NCBI GenBank assembly: GCA_036390755.1
Contig: DASWBH010000042.1
Span: 1 to 7,742, forward strand
Origin: DASVHS01 sp036390755
GTDB lineage: Bacteria > Acidobacteriota > Thermoanaerobaculia > Gp7-AA8
Direction of reading: 5' to 3'
Length of the DNA stretch: 7,742 nt
Shown here: piece by piece, positions 1-5,337 of the stretch
Position numbering within the stretch: the stretch's first letter is position 1
How the letters are laid out: each line of letters starts with the position of its first letter
Notes under the pieces: model-generated
What the model was told of the DNA's origin: nothing
The model's database searches: none
What the model saw: only the letters and a program-made list of their open reading frames with translations
Position numbers and translations under genes: made by a program

Positions 1-951
1 CTGATGCTTCGCTCGATGCTGAGTCTCGAGCCCGCGACGGTGACGCATCGCGCGTATCCCGAGTTGTTCCAGACCGGCGAGACTGCATTCGGCCGTCCGA
101 TTCGAGACGCACAGCATCCGCACGATTTCCTGATGGAGCTCGCGGCCGAATACGCGTACCCCATCGACGCGGCGAACGTGGCGTATCTCTACGTCGCGCC
201 CGCAGGCGATCCCGCGCTCGGGCCGGTCGCGTATCCGCATCGCGCGTCGGCCGCCGAGTTGCCGCAGGCCACGCTCGCCCATCACATGCAGGACTCGACG
301 CACATCGCCGCGAACGTGATCACGGCCGGCGGGAAAAGCGGTCCGCTCGGTGCGGCGCTGAGCGTTTTCCATGGCGGCGAGCCTGATGAGCGACGCTGGA
401 ACCTGAACGGCGGCCGGATCGACTCCTGGTCGCTGCGCCTCACCGCCGATCCGACTCCGAACTGGAGCGCACAACTCTCGACCGGGCATCTGACGCATCC
501 GGAAGTGCTCGAGCCCGGCAACGTGCAGCGCACGACGGCATCTGTCGCCTACTCCGCTCCGACATCGCTCGGCATGTGGTCGTCGACCCTGATCTTCGGC
601 CGGAACGACCGGCGGCACCGCACCGCGACGAATTCATGGACAGCGGAGACGCTGCTGCAGATCGCGGAGATCAACTGGATCACGGCACGCGGAGAGATCG
701 TCGATCGCGACGAGCTGACCGGCGACGGCAGCATGCAGCGAATCCACGCGCTGACCCTCGGCTACACGCGCGATCTGTGGCAGAACAGTGCGGTCGTCGC
801 AGGCGCCGGCGGGAACTTCACGTTGTACGATTTCGCGGCCGCGCTCGAGCCGGTGTACGGTCGCTCGCCGCGTTCGGCGTACGTCTACGTTCACGTGCGC
901 AGCGCGGGCGGACACGCGTCGATGGCCGGCATGAGCCACACGATGCATTAG
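1..951 (+). CDS. Outer-membrane-type protein, 3' part (start lies before the window)
   Basis: The frame is open from base 1, so the gene almost certainly begins upstream; 316 codons are visible. The sequence reads like a family of uncharacterised proteins that I recall near copper-resistance genes in Gram-negative bacteria: an early 'LSLEP' segment, 'LFQTGE', then 'QHPHDFLMELA' (HPHD at bases 115-126), 'HHMQDSTHI', and a series of alternating polar/hydrophobic strands such as 'LGMWSSTLIFG' and 'HALTLGYTRDLW' that suggest a beta-barrel. The last strand-like stretch is 'SAYVYVHVR', followed by a 16-residue tail rich in Gly, Met and His ending at the TAG stop. No signal peptide can be judged because the N-terminus is missing. 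The cytochrome gene follows after 2 nt, so the two are probably cotranscribed. Outer-membrane location and a metal-related role are inferred; the exact function is unknown. Confidence 0.75.
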   Translation: MMLRSMLSLEPATVTHRAYPELFQTGETAFGRPIRDAQHPHDFLMELAAEYAYPIDAANVAYLYVAPAGDPALGPVAYPHRASAAELPQATLAHHMQDSTHIAANVITAGGKSGPLGAALSVFHGGEPDERRWNLNGGRIDSWSLRLTADPTPNWSAQLSTGHLTHPEVLEPGNVQRTTASVAYSAPTSLGMWSSTLIFGRNDRRHRTATNSWTAETLLQIAEINWITARGEIVDRDELTGDGSMQRIHALTLGYTRDLWQNSAVVAGAGGNFTLYDFAAALEPVYGRSPRSAYVYVHVRSAGGHASMAGMSHTMH

Positions 952-953
952 CA

Positions 954-1508
954 ATGCGGATCTTTCTTGCAATCATCGTCGCCGTCGTCCTCGTCGTCGC
1001 GCTCGGAATGGTCCTGATCGTGAAGCGTGGCGCCGGCGCGCGCGAGCAACCGACGGTCATCGAAGAAAGACTGGGTCGCACCCTGCGGCACTTCGCGATA
1101 CCCGCTTCGCTCCGCATCAGAAAGAATCCTGTTCCCGACACGCCCGACGTCATCGCAGCCGGCCGTGCGCATTGGGCCGATCACTGCGCGGTCTGCCATG
1201 CCAACGACGGAAGCGGAAACACGGAAATCGGACGCAACCTCTATCCGCGCTCACCCGACATGCGAAAAGCCACGACGCAGGAACTGAGCGACGGCGAGCT
1301 GTTCGCCATCATCCGGGACGGTGTCCGCCTGACGGGAATGCCCGCGTGGCGCGGCAATGAAGCCGACAACTGGAAGCTCGTCCGCTTCATCCGCCACCTC
1401 CCCAGGATCACGCAGGAAGAGATCGACGAGATGGAACGGTTGAACCCGAAGTCACCGGCCGAGATGGAAGAAATGCACCGCGAAAACGAGTTCCTTCATG
1501 GTCACTGA
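954..1508 (+). CDS. Membrane-anchored c-type cytochrome
   Basis: This 184-residue protein opens with one hydrophobic segment (about residues 3-23, 'FLAIIVAVVLVVALGMVLIV') that would act as an uncleaved anchor or signal, placing the rest in the periplasm. It has a single haem c site, CAVCH, at residues 78-82, and a likely distal Met ligand in 'GMPAW' (Met129), the usual layout of a class I (cytochrome_CBB3/CccA-like) domain of about 80 residues. The C-terminal 35 residues are acidic and helical, with His at positions 175, 182 and 184. Its role would be one-electron transfer; the partner is not evident. The ATG at 954 is chosen because it gives the anchor at the N-terminus; the frame stays open far upstream, but that stretch overlaps the preceding gene. 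There is no clear ribosome-binding site, and with a 2-nt gap translation is probably coupled to the gene before. Confidence 0.88.
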   Translation: MRIFLAIIVAVVLVVALGMVLIVKRGAGAREQPTVIEERLGRTLRHFAIPASLRIRKNPVPDTPDVIAAGRAHWADHCAVCHANDGSGNTEIGRNLYPRSPDMRKATTQELSDGELFAIIRDGVRLTGMPAWRGNEADNWKLVRFIRHLPRITQEEIDEMERLNPKSPAEMEEMHRENEFLHGH

Positions 1509-1515
1509 GGAAAAC

Positions 1516-1809
1516 ATGCGCAAAGTCTCTGCACTCATTCTGTTTCTCGTATTCATTGCCGCGGCCGCATTCGCGCACGCCGGCCACGTACACAACTTTC
1601 TCGGCATCGTGAAGGCCGTCGACGCTCGTCACCTCTCGATCACGACCGAGCAAGGAAAAGAAGTGGACTTCGTGCTGAACGACGCGACGACGTACTCCCG
1701 AGACGGCCAGGCCGCGCACCACGGTGACCTCGTACGCGGACTCCGCGTCTCGGTTCACGTTGCCGACGACGGCAAGACCGCGACCGCGATCAAGCTCGCC
1801 GGAAAGTAA
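1516..1809 (+). CDS. Small exported His-rich protein (DUF5666/OB-like)
   Basis: The product is 97 residues with a clear signal peptide: 'MRK', a hydrophobic core to about residue 17, and a probable cleavage after 'AFA' at residue 20. The mature protein begins with His at 21, 24 and 26, which could bind metal. The rest alternates short strands ('GIVKAVDARHLSITT', 'VDFVLNDATTY', 'LRVSVHVADDGKTATAIKL'), a pattern typical of small beta-barrel periplasmic proteins such as DUF5666-like domains; that assignment is tentative. I prefer the ATG at 1516 over the in-frame ATG at 1498 because the signal peptide then starts correctly and a GAGGA site (1507-1511), overlapping the cytochrome stop codon, sits 4 nt ahead. 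It lies 7 nt after the cytochrome gene and 10 nt before the YHS gene, so it is part of the same operon and may serve in periplasmic metal binding. Confidence 0.75.
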   Translation: MRKVSALILFLVFIAAAAFAHAGHVHNFLGIVKAVDARHLSITTEQGKEVDFVLNDATTYSRDGQAAHHGDLVRGLRVSVHVADDGKTATAIKLAGK

Positions 1810-1814
1810 GGAGG
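1808..1814 (+). promoter_or_regulatory. Strong ribosome-binding site of the YHS gene
   Basis: AAGGAGG overlaps the TAA stop of the preceding gene and lies 5 nt before the ATG at 1820. It decides the start of the YHS gene and is the best Shine-Dalgarno match in the window. Confidence 0.8.
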
Positions 1815-1819
1815 ACGCG

Positions 1820-1978
1820 ATGGCAGTCGATCCAGTCTGCAAGATGCAGGTGAACGAGAAGAACCCGCCCGGGGGGAAGTCCTCCTACCAGGGCAGGGAC
1901 TATTTCTTCTGCAACACCGGCTGCAAGACGAAGTTCGACCAGAACCCGCAGCAGTACCTCGGGCAGCAGAAGCGATAG
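1820..1978 (+). CDS. YHS-domain metal-binding protein
   Basis: This 52-residue protein is essentially one YHS domain. It starts with the diagnostic 'DPVCKM' (Cys7) and has 'YQGRDYFFCNTGC' (Cys31, Cys35) followed by 'FDQNPQQYL', the standard end of the domain. YHS domains are found alone or at the N-terminus of copper- and other heavy-metal-transporting P-type ATPases and in some monooxygenases, and are thought to bind metal through the cysteines. There is no signal peptide, so it should be cytoplasmic. The ATG at 1820 is preceded by a near-perfect AAGGAGG (1808-1814) 5 nt upstream that overlaps the previous stop codon, which settles the start and suggests efficient translation. A longer reading in the same frame begins inside the preceding gene and is not supported. 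It is the last gene of the run; no transporter is visible in the window. Confidence 0.88.
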   Translation: MAVDPVCKMQVNEKNPPGGKSSYQGRDYFFCNTGCKTKFDQNPQQYLGQQKR

Positions 1979-1987
1979 CGGTCCGGC

Positions 1988-3043
1988 TTACCCGCGATAC
2001 GCCTTCGCGAACTCCGTCGCGTGGTACGTGATGATGAGATCGGCGCCTGCGCGCTTGATCGACGTCAGGATCTCGTTCATCACGCGCGGTCCATCGATCC
2101 AGCCGCGCTCCGCCGCCGCCTTGACCATGGAGTACTCGCCGCTCACGTTGTATGCCGCGATCGGCAGCGGGAAGTTGTCGCGTGCGCTGCGGATGATGTC
2201 GAGGTACGACAGCGCCGGCTTGACCATCACGATGTCCGCGCCTTCTTCGACGTCGAGCGCGATCTCGCGCATCGCCTCGCGCGCGTTCGCCGGATCCATC
2301 TGATACGTACGGCGGTCGCCGAACTGCGGCGCCGACTCGGCCGCTTCGCGGAACGGACCGTAGAAGCCGGAAGCGAACTTCGCCGAATACGCCATCACGC
2401 CGACGTCGAAGAAGTTCCTCGCGTCGAGCGCACGGCGGATCGCGCCGATACGCCCGTCCATCATGTCCGACGGTGCGACGAAGTCGGCTCCCGCCTGCGC
2501 GAACGAAAGAGCCTGGCGGACGAGCAGCTCGAGCGTCTTGTCGTTGTCGACGTCCTTCGTCCCGTTCTTGTCGACGATGACGCCGCAGTGCCCGTGATCG
2601 GTGTACTCGCAGAGGCAGACGTCGGTGATGACGGTCATCTGCGGCACCGAGCGCTTGATCGCCTCGGTTGCTGCCTGAACGGGGCCGGACGGGTCCCACG
2701 ATGAGGAGCCGATCGCGTCCTTGAATTCGGGCAATCCGAAGAGCAGCACGGCGCGGAGGCCGCTGTCGAACGCCTTCGCCGCCTCTTCGACGGCCTCGCG
2801 GACGCGCAACTGCCAGACGCCCGGCATCGATCCGATCTCGACCTTCGGCCGGCTGTTCGGCACGACGAACAGCGGATAGATGAGGTCCTCCGGACGGACG
2901 ATCGTCTCGCGCACCAGGGCGCGGATCGATTCGGTGCGGCGTAGCCGGCGCGGGCGGCGGATCAGCGGTGATTCGGCGGTGCCGAGGGCCACGCGGCCCA
3001 CGATGTCAGTCTTCTCGTCGAGTGATGGTGTCTTCGTCGTCAT
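1988..3043 (-). CDS. hemB: Porphobilinogen synthase (delta-aminolevulinic acid dehydratase)
   Basis: The enzyme condenses two 5-aminolevulinate molecules to porphobilinogen, an early cytoplasmic step of tetrapyrrole and haem synthesis. The 351-residue product matches the family throughout: 'RPRRLRRTESIRALVRET' near the N-terminus, the active-site zinc cysteines in 'DVCLCEYTDHGHCG' (Cys143, Cys145, Cys153), the first active-site lysine in 'MAYSAKFASGFYGPFREA' (Lys222), and the Schiff-base lysine in 'MVKPALSYLD' (Lys275), then 'AYNVSGEYSM'. The cysteine set marks the zinc-dependent class rather than the Mg-only Asp-rich one. I place the start at the ATG at 3043-3041 because it has GGAG (3053-3050) at 6-nt spacing; this is about 15-25 residues longer than common HemBs. 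A longer open frame to 3163 lies inside the upstream Cys-rich gene. The two genes overlap by 38 nt, so hemB is probably translationally coupled to it. Confidence 0.97.
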   Translation of the reverse strand: MTTKTPSLDEKTDIVGRVALGTAESPLIRRPRRLRRTESIRALVRETIVRPEDLIYPLFVVPNSRPKVEIGSMPGVWQLRVREAVEEAAKAFDSGLRAVLLFGLPEFKDAIGSSSWDPSGPVQAATEAIKRSVPQMTVITDVCLCEYTDHGHCGVIVDKNGTKDVDNDKTLELLVRQALSFAQAGADFVAPSDMMDGRIGAIRRALDARNFFDVGVMAYSAKFASGFYGPFREAAESAPQFGDRRTYQMDPANAREAMREIALDVEEGADIVMVKPALSYLDIIRSARDNFPLPIAAYNVSGEYSMVKAAAERGWIDGPRVMNEILTSIKRAGADLIITYHATEFAKAYRG

Positions 3044-3221
3044 CCATTTCTCCGTGGAAGTAATAACCCCGCGCGCACTCGGGTGAACAGAACTTGCGGC
3101 CTCCGTATGCGCGGTATGCGCAGTCCGCGCAGAAGTATCGGGAGCAGATGCCGCACTTTTCAAGGCGCGCCGTCTCTTCGGTGATCGCGCAAGATCTGCA
3201 GACCCGTTCTTCCTTCTCCAT
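3006..3221 (-). CDS. Small protein with paired cysteines (putative double zinc finger)
   Basis: This 71-residue protein has eight cysteines in four pairs: C8-x2-C11, C23-x2-C26, C31-x2-C34 and C45-x3-C49. The spacing fits two zinc sites, perhaps cross-braced as in B-box, RING or MYM/TRASH-like fingers; the segment 'CGICSRYFCADCAYRA' resembles such treble-clef folds. The tail is strongly acidic ('MDDDEDTITRRED') and has no cysteine. There is no signal or membrane segment, so it is cytoplasmic. Its 3' end overlaps the start of hemB by 38 nt in a different frame and it is the first gene of that transcription unit. The cysteine spacing is too regular to be chance, and the frame is conserved-looking against the hemB extension, which lacks any family match. 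I do not recognise a characterised homologue. A zinc-related role alongside zinc-dependent HemB is possible but unproven. Confidence 0.72.
   Translation of the reverse strand: MEKEERVCRSCAITEETARLEKCGICSRYFCADCAYRAYGGRKFCSPECARGYYFHGEMDDDEDTITRRED
3050..3053 (-). promoter_or_regulatory. Ribosome-binding site of hemB
   Basis: On the minus strand GGAG lies 6 nt ahead of the hemB ATG at 3043. It sits inside the upstream coding sequence, so ribosomes finishing the Cys-rich gene would pass directly over it. It supports the chosen start over the longer frame. Confidence 0.65.
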
Positions 3222-3249
3222 CGAAATATCCAGCGCGCTGAGGCGTTTG

Positions 3250-3255
3250 ACTATA
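3250..3255 (-). promoter_or_regulatory. Possible -10 element for the Cys-rich gene and hemB
   Basis: Read on the minus strand, TATAGT sits about 28 bp ahead of the ATG at 3221, giving a short leader of roughly 20 nt. It overlaps the -10 element proposed for the tRNA on the other strand. No convincing -35 hexamer is visible at the usual spacing, so the call is tentative. Confidence 0.35.
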
Positions 3256-3257
3256 AT
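3252..3257 (+). promoter_or_regulatory. Likely -10 element of the tRNA promoter
   Basis: A perfect TATAAT ends 19 bp before the mature tRNA, which would put the transcript start near 3264 and leave a 5' leader of about 13 nt. The sequence is very AT-rich against the local background. The preceding TTTGAC is too close to serve as a -35, and the region 17 bp upstream (TCCAGC) does not match consensus, so other upstream contacts must be assumed. Confidence 0.55.
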
Positions 3258-3276
3258 CCCGCTCCCTCGTTTTTGT

Positions 3277-3353
3277 GGCGGTGTAGCTCAGATGGTTAGA
3301 GCGGGCGTCTCATAAGCGCTAGGTCACAGGTTCGACTCCTGTCACCGCCACCA
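3277..3353 (+). tRNA. tRNA with anticodon CAU (Met elongator or Ile2), CCA encoded
   Basis: The whole cloverleaf can be drawn. The acceptor stem is GGCGGTG (3277-3283) with CACCGCC (3343-3349), discriminator A3350 and encoded CCA 3351-3353. The D arm is GCTC/GAGC (3286-3289/3299-3302). The anticodon stem is GGCGT/GCGCT (3304-3308/3316-3320), with two G-U pairs at its ends, around the loop CTCATAA, giving anticodon CAT at 3311-3313. The variable loop is AGGTC and the T arm ACAGG-TTCGACT-CCTGT. It is not an initiator, because the first acceptor pair is G-C and the anticodon stem lacks the three G-C run. CAU can mean elongator Met or, after TilS modification to lysidine, Ile (AUA). The stem pairs G27-U43, G28-C42, C29-G41, G30-C40 resemble E. 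coli tRNA-Ile2, but positions 4-5 of the acceptor stem are G rather than C. I cannot decide between them; Met is the default. Confidence 0.96.
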
Positions 3354-3358
3354 CGTCT

Positions 3359-3389
3359 TTTTTCGCGGCGACGGCGCATCTGCGAAAAA
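3359..3389. repeat. Inverted repeat after the tRNA, possible weak terminator
   Basis: TTTTTCGC (3359-3366) and GCGAAAAA (3382-3389) are exact reverse complements with a 15-nt loop. A six-T run (3358-3363) begins 4 nt after the tRNA CCA end and could release the tRNA transcript. The AT-rich arms are not a classic GC-rich terminator, so a terminator role is uncertain. The rest of 3354-3494 shows nothing else that I can support. Confidence 0.3.
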
Positions 3390-3494
3390 GGTCCGCTGCC
3401 ATACTCACCCGCCGACCAAACACCGTCCGGTGACCACGATCACTCGGAATCGTGATCCACCTGCGCTCCGCGCACCGCACTCTCCGCGCAGGAG

Positions 3495-3986
3495 TTAATG
3501 CGGCGTCGCCGGGTACACGATGAACGTGCCGCCATCGTAGACGATGTCCTCGTCCGGGTCCTCGGTCGGTCCAGGTGTGTAGGACGTCGAGAACTTTCCG
3601 TCCCGGCCGGCGGAGCGGACCGCGTACTGCTCGGCAGGCGTCGCGCTGCCCACCACCTGGTCCGCATTGAACGCGAACGGGACGCCCCACGCGTCCGTCT
3701 GCGGAAGCACCTTGATGTAGGTCGGCGCCAGCATCGTCTGCAGTTGCGGGAAGGTCACGGGATACGCCGGAAGAGTGAATCCTGCGGCGTTGTATTGCTT
3801 TTCGTCGACGGCTCGCGTTTCCCATGCGACGGCGATGCTGCGGATGTCGGCCATCGTCCGTTTCTGCCGCGCCCGCAGGAGCGCGGTCTGGTAACGCATG
3901 ATGGCGATCGCGGCGAGCAGGCCGATGATGGCGACGACGACCAGGAGCTCGATCAGAGTAAAGCCCGAACGCCGTTGCTTGCCCAT
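3495..3986 (-). CDS. Type IV pilin / GspG-like pseudopilin
   Basis: The 163-residue product has a class III prepilin leader: basic 'MGKQRRSG' with cleavage after Gly8, then 'FTLIELLVVVAIIGLLAAIAI' with Glu at position 5 of the mature protein, as needed for processing by PilD-type peptidase and for assembly. The hydrophobic helix continues into an amphipathic stretch to about residue 60. The C-terminal part has 'DAWGVPFAFN' (98-107), 'VRSAGRDGKF' (123-132) and 'DEDIVYDGG' (145-153), resembling the end of GspG-type major pseudopilins, where acidic residues bind calcium. It would sit in the inner membrane and join a type II secretion or type IV pilus-like filament. The ATG at 3986 follows a GAGGGCGG stretch. 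It stands alone and is divergent from tilS across 46 bp; no secretion or pilus machinery is in the window, so its system cannot be named. Confidence 0.9.
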   Translation of the reverse strand: MGKQRRSGFTLIELLVVVAIIGLLAAIAIMRYQTALLRARQKRTMADIRSIAVAWETRAVDEKQYNAAGFTLPAYPVTFPQLQTMLAPTYIKVLPQTDAWGVPFAFNADQVVGSATPAEQYAVRSAGRDGKFSTSYTPGPTEDPDEDIVYDGGTFIVYPATPH

Positions 3987-4032
3987 ACCGCCCTCACGAT
4001 TCCGTTTGGCGACCAGAGTACCCTACGAACCG

Positions 4033-5337
4033 ATGGTCGTCGAATCCATCCGGCACTTTTTCGAGCGCCACGGCATCGGTCCCGCGCGCGTCGTTGCGGC
4101 ATGCTCCGGCGGGATCGACTCGACCGCGCTCCTGCTCGCGCTCGCAGACATGCGCGCGGCCGGTTACGAGGTCGTCTGCGGTCACTTGAATCACCACCTT
4201 CGCGGCGATGAATCCGACGGCGACGAGCGCTTCGTCCGCGAGCTCTGCGCGCGGCTCGAGGTTCCGCTCGATGTCTGCGATGGCTCGATCGATCCGGAAG
4301 CGATCCGGCGCTCGGGACTCGAGGCCGCCGCGCGCGAGGTCCGCCACGCGCGTCTTCAGGAGATCCGAGGAGCGTCAGGCTTCGTGGCTACGGCGCATCA
4401 GAAAAACGATCAGGCCGAGACGATCGTCATGCGCCTCATCACCGGAAGCGGATTGGCCGGACTGCGCGCCATCCACGAAGCGCGCGCCGACGGAGTGATC
4501 CGGCCGCTGATCGAGGTGACTCGCGACGACATCGTCGCGTTTCTCGCCGAGCGCGGAGTGACTCCGCGAAACGACCGGATGAACGACGATCCGCGCTTCC
4601 TGCGCAACCGCGTGCGCGCCGCGCTCCGGAACTTTGATCCTGAGGCGATCGGCAACATCGCCGCGGTCGCGACGCAGGCGCAGCAGCTCTGGCCTCATGT
4701 CGAGCGCGTGATCGACGCGGCCGAACGCGAGCACGCGGATGTCGCCGACCATGAGACGCGCTTCACGAGCTGGCCGGCCGATCCGTGGATGCGGCAGGCC
4801 CTGCTCCAGCGACACATCCGCCGCCTCGGCTCATCCCGCGAAGTTTCATCGACCGATCTGGAACGGCTCGCGGCGGGCGTGCCGTCGATCGATCGCGTCA
4901 GCGTGACGAAGGAGCTCGAGCTGATCCGCCGCAACGGCGCGCTGGTGCTTCGCAGACTGCCTGAACCTACCGATGACTTCGAGCTCCCGATTCGCGCGGG
5001 CGAAGCGATCTTCATCCCGCAGATCGGCGCGACTGTCAGCATTCGACAACCGACCACCGACAACCGGCAACTGATCCAGCTTCCACACCATGCCGATCCG
5101 TCATTCGTCGTCCGAAATCGGCGAAACGGCGACCGCTTCCGCCCTCTCGGGATGAGCGCGGACAAAAAGCTGAAGGATTTCCTGATTGATCGTAAAATCC
5201 CGGCCGAGCTCCGCGACCGCATTCCGTTGCTGGTGTGGAACGGAGAGATCGTCTGGGTCGCCGGGATTGAAGTCTCCGATCGGTTCAAGGTGACCTGCCC
5301 GGCGGAAGCATTGTTCGAGGTGGTCCTCAAAACATGA
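4033..5337 (+). CDS. tilS: tRNA(Ile)-lysidine synthetase
   Basis: TilS uses ATP and lysine to convert C34 of tRNA-Ile(CAU) to lysidine, changing both its codon reading and its charging from Met to Ile. The 434-residue protein has the N-type PP-loop 'SGGIDS' (25-30), the TilS signature 'HLNHHLRGDESDGDE' (51-65), 'TAHQKNDQAET' (120-130) and 'RFLRNRVR' (188-195), followed by a helical middle part and a C-terminal TilS_C-like domain from about 358 ('FVVRNRRNGDRFRPLGM', 'KKLKDFLIDRKIP', 'GIEVSDRFKV'). In 'TAHQKNDQAET' the second His of the usual AHHxDDQxET is Gln and the first Asp is Asn. I choose the ATG at 4033, which puts the PP-loop 25 residues in, as usual; the longer frame to 3898 runs into the divergent pilin gene, and the ribosome-binding site is weak. 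An imperfect heptamer repeat (5044-5071) codes for residues about 338-347. The stop overlaps the hpt start. Confidence 0.95.
   Translation: MVVESIRHFFERHGIGPARVVAACSGGIDSTALLLALADMRAAGYEVVCGHLNHHLRGDESDGDERFVRELCARLEVPLDVCDGSIDPEAIRRSGLEAAAREVRHARLQEIRGASGFVATAHQKNDQAETIVMRLITGSGLAGLRAIHEARADGVIRPLIEVTRDDIVAFLAERGVTPRNDRMNDDPRFLRNRVRAALRNFDPEAIGNIAAVATQAQQLWPHVERVIDAAEREHADVADHETRFTSWPADPWMRQALLQRHIRRLGSSREVSSTDLERLAAGVPSIDRVSVTKELELIRRNGALVLRRLPEPTDDFELPIRAGEAIFIPQIGATVSIRQPTTDNRQLIQLPHHADPSFVVRNRRNGDRFRPLGMSADKKLKDFLIDRKIPAELRDRIPLLVWNGEIVWVAGIEVSDRFKVTCPAEALFEVVLKT
5044..5071 (+). repeat. Four degenerate heptanucleotide repeats inside tilS
   Basis: Four back-to-back 7-nt units can be read: CGACAAC, CGACCAC, CGACAAC, CGGCAAC. 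Units 1 and 3 are identical and units 2 and 4 differ from them by one base each. They encode 'RQPTTDNRQ' in the loop just before the C-terminal domain. The 28-nt array is not a multiple of three, yet the frame is intact, so any gain of units must have been balanced. Confidence 0.6.

Noticed and set aside
576..953. Upstream extension of the cytochrome frame
   Set aside because: It overlaps the preceding gene in another frame, is Arg-rich, and would put the membrane anchor in the middle of the protein.
1871..1876. Run of six G in the YHS gene as a possible phase-variation tract
   Set aside because: Six bases is short for slippage, a similar G run occurs in ftsH (6168-6173), and it is expected at this GC content.
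1755..2699. 314-residue minus-strand frame inside hemB
   Set aside because: It is extremely rich in Arg with no family match, a typical GC-rich shadow of hemB, which explains the same strand fully.
2021..2704. 227-residue + strand frame antisense to hemB
   Set aside because: Arg/Asp/Val-rich composition mirrors the hemB codons; no motif and no ribosome-binding site.
3044..3163. 40-residue N-terminal extension of HemB
   Set aside because: It lies inside the Cys-rich gene, has no HemB similarity, and the ATG at 3043 has a well-placed GGAG.
3094..3315. Open frame ending in 'VAQMVRAGVS' on the + strand
   Set aside because: It runs through the tRNA 5' half and is antisense to the Cys-rich gene; this ending is a well-known false translation of tRNA sequence.
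3436..3465. Short inverted repeats (GATCAC/GTGATC and ACGAT/ATCGT) downstream of the pilin gene as a terminator
   Set aside because: The two pairings are mutually exclusive and short, and no T-run follows on either strand.
3319..3825. Minus-strand frame starting opposite the tRNA 3' half and crossing the pilin gene
   Set aside because: Its end 'TGVEPVT' is the tRNA read backwards, and the rest is an Arg-rich shadow of the pilin gene in another frame.
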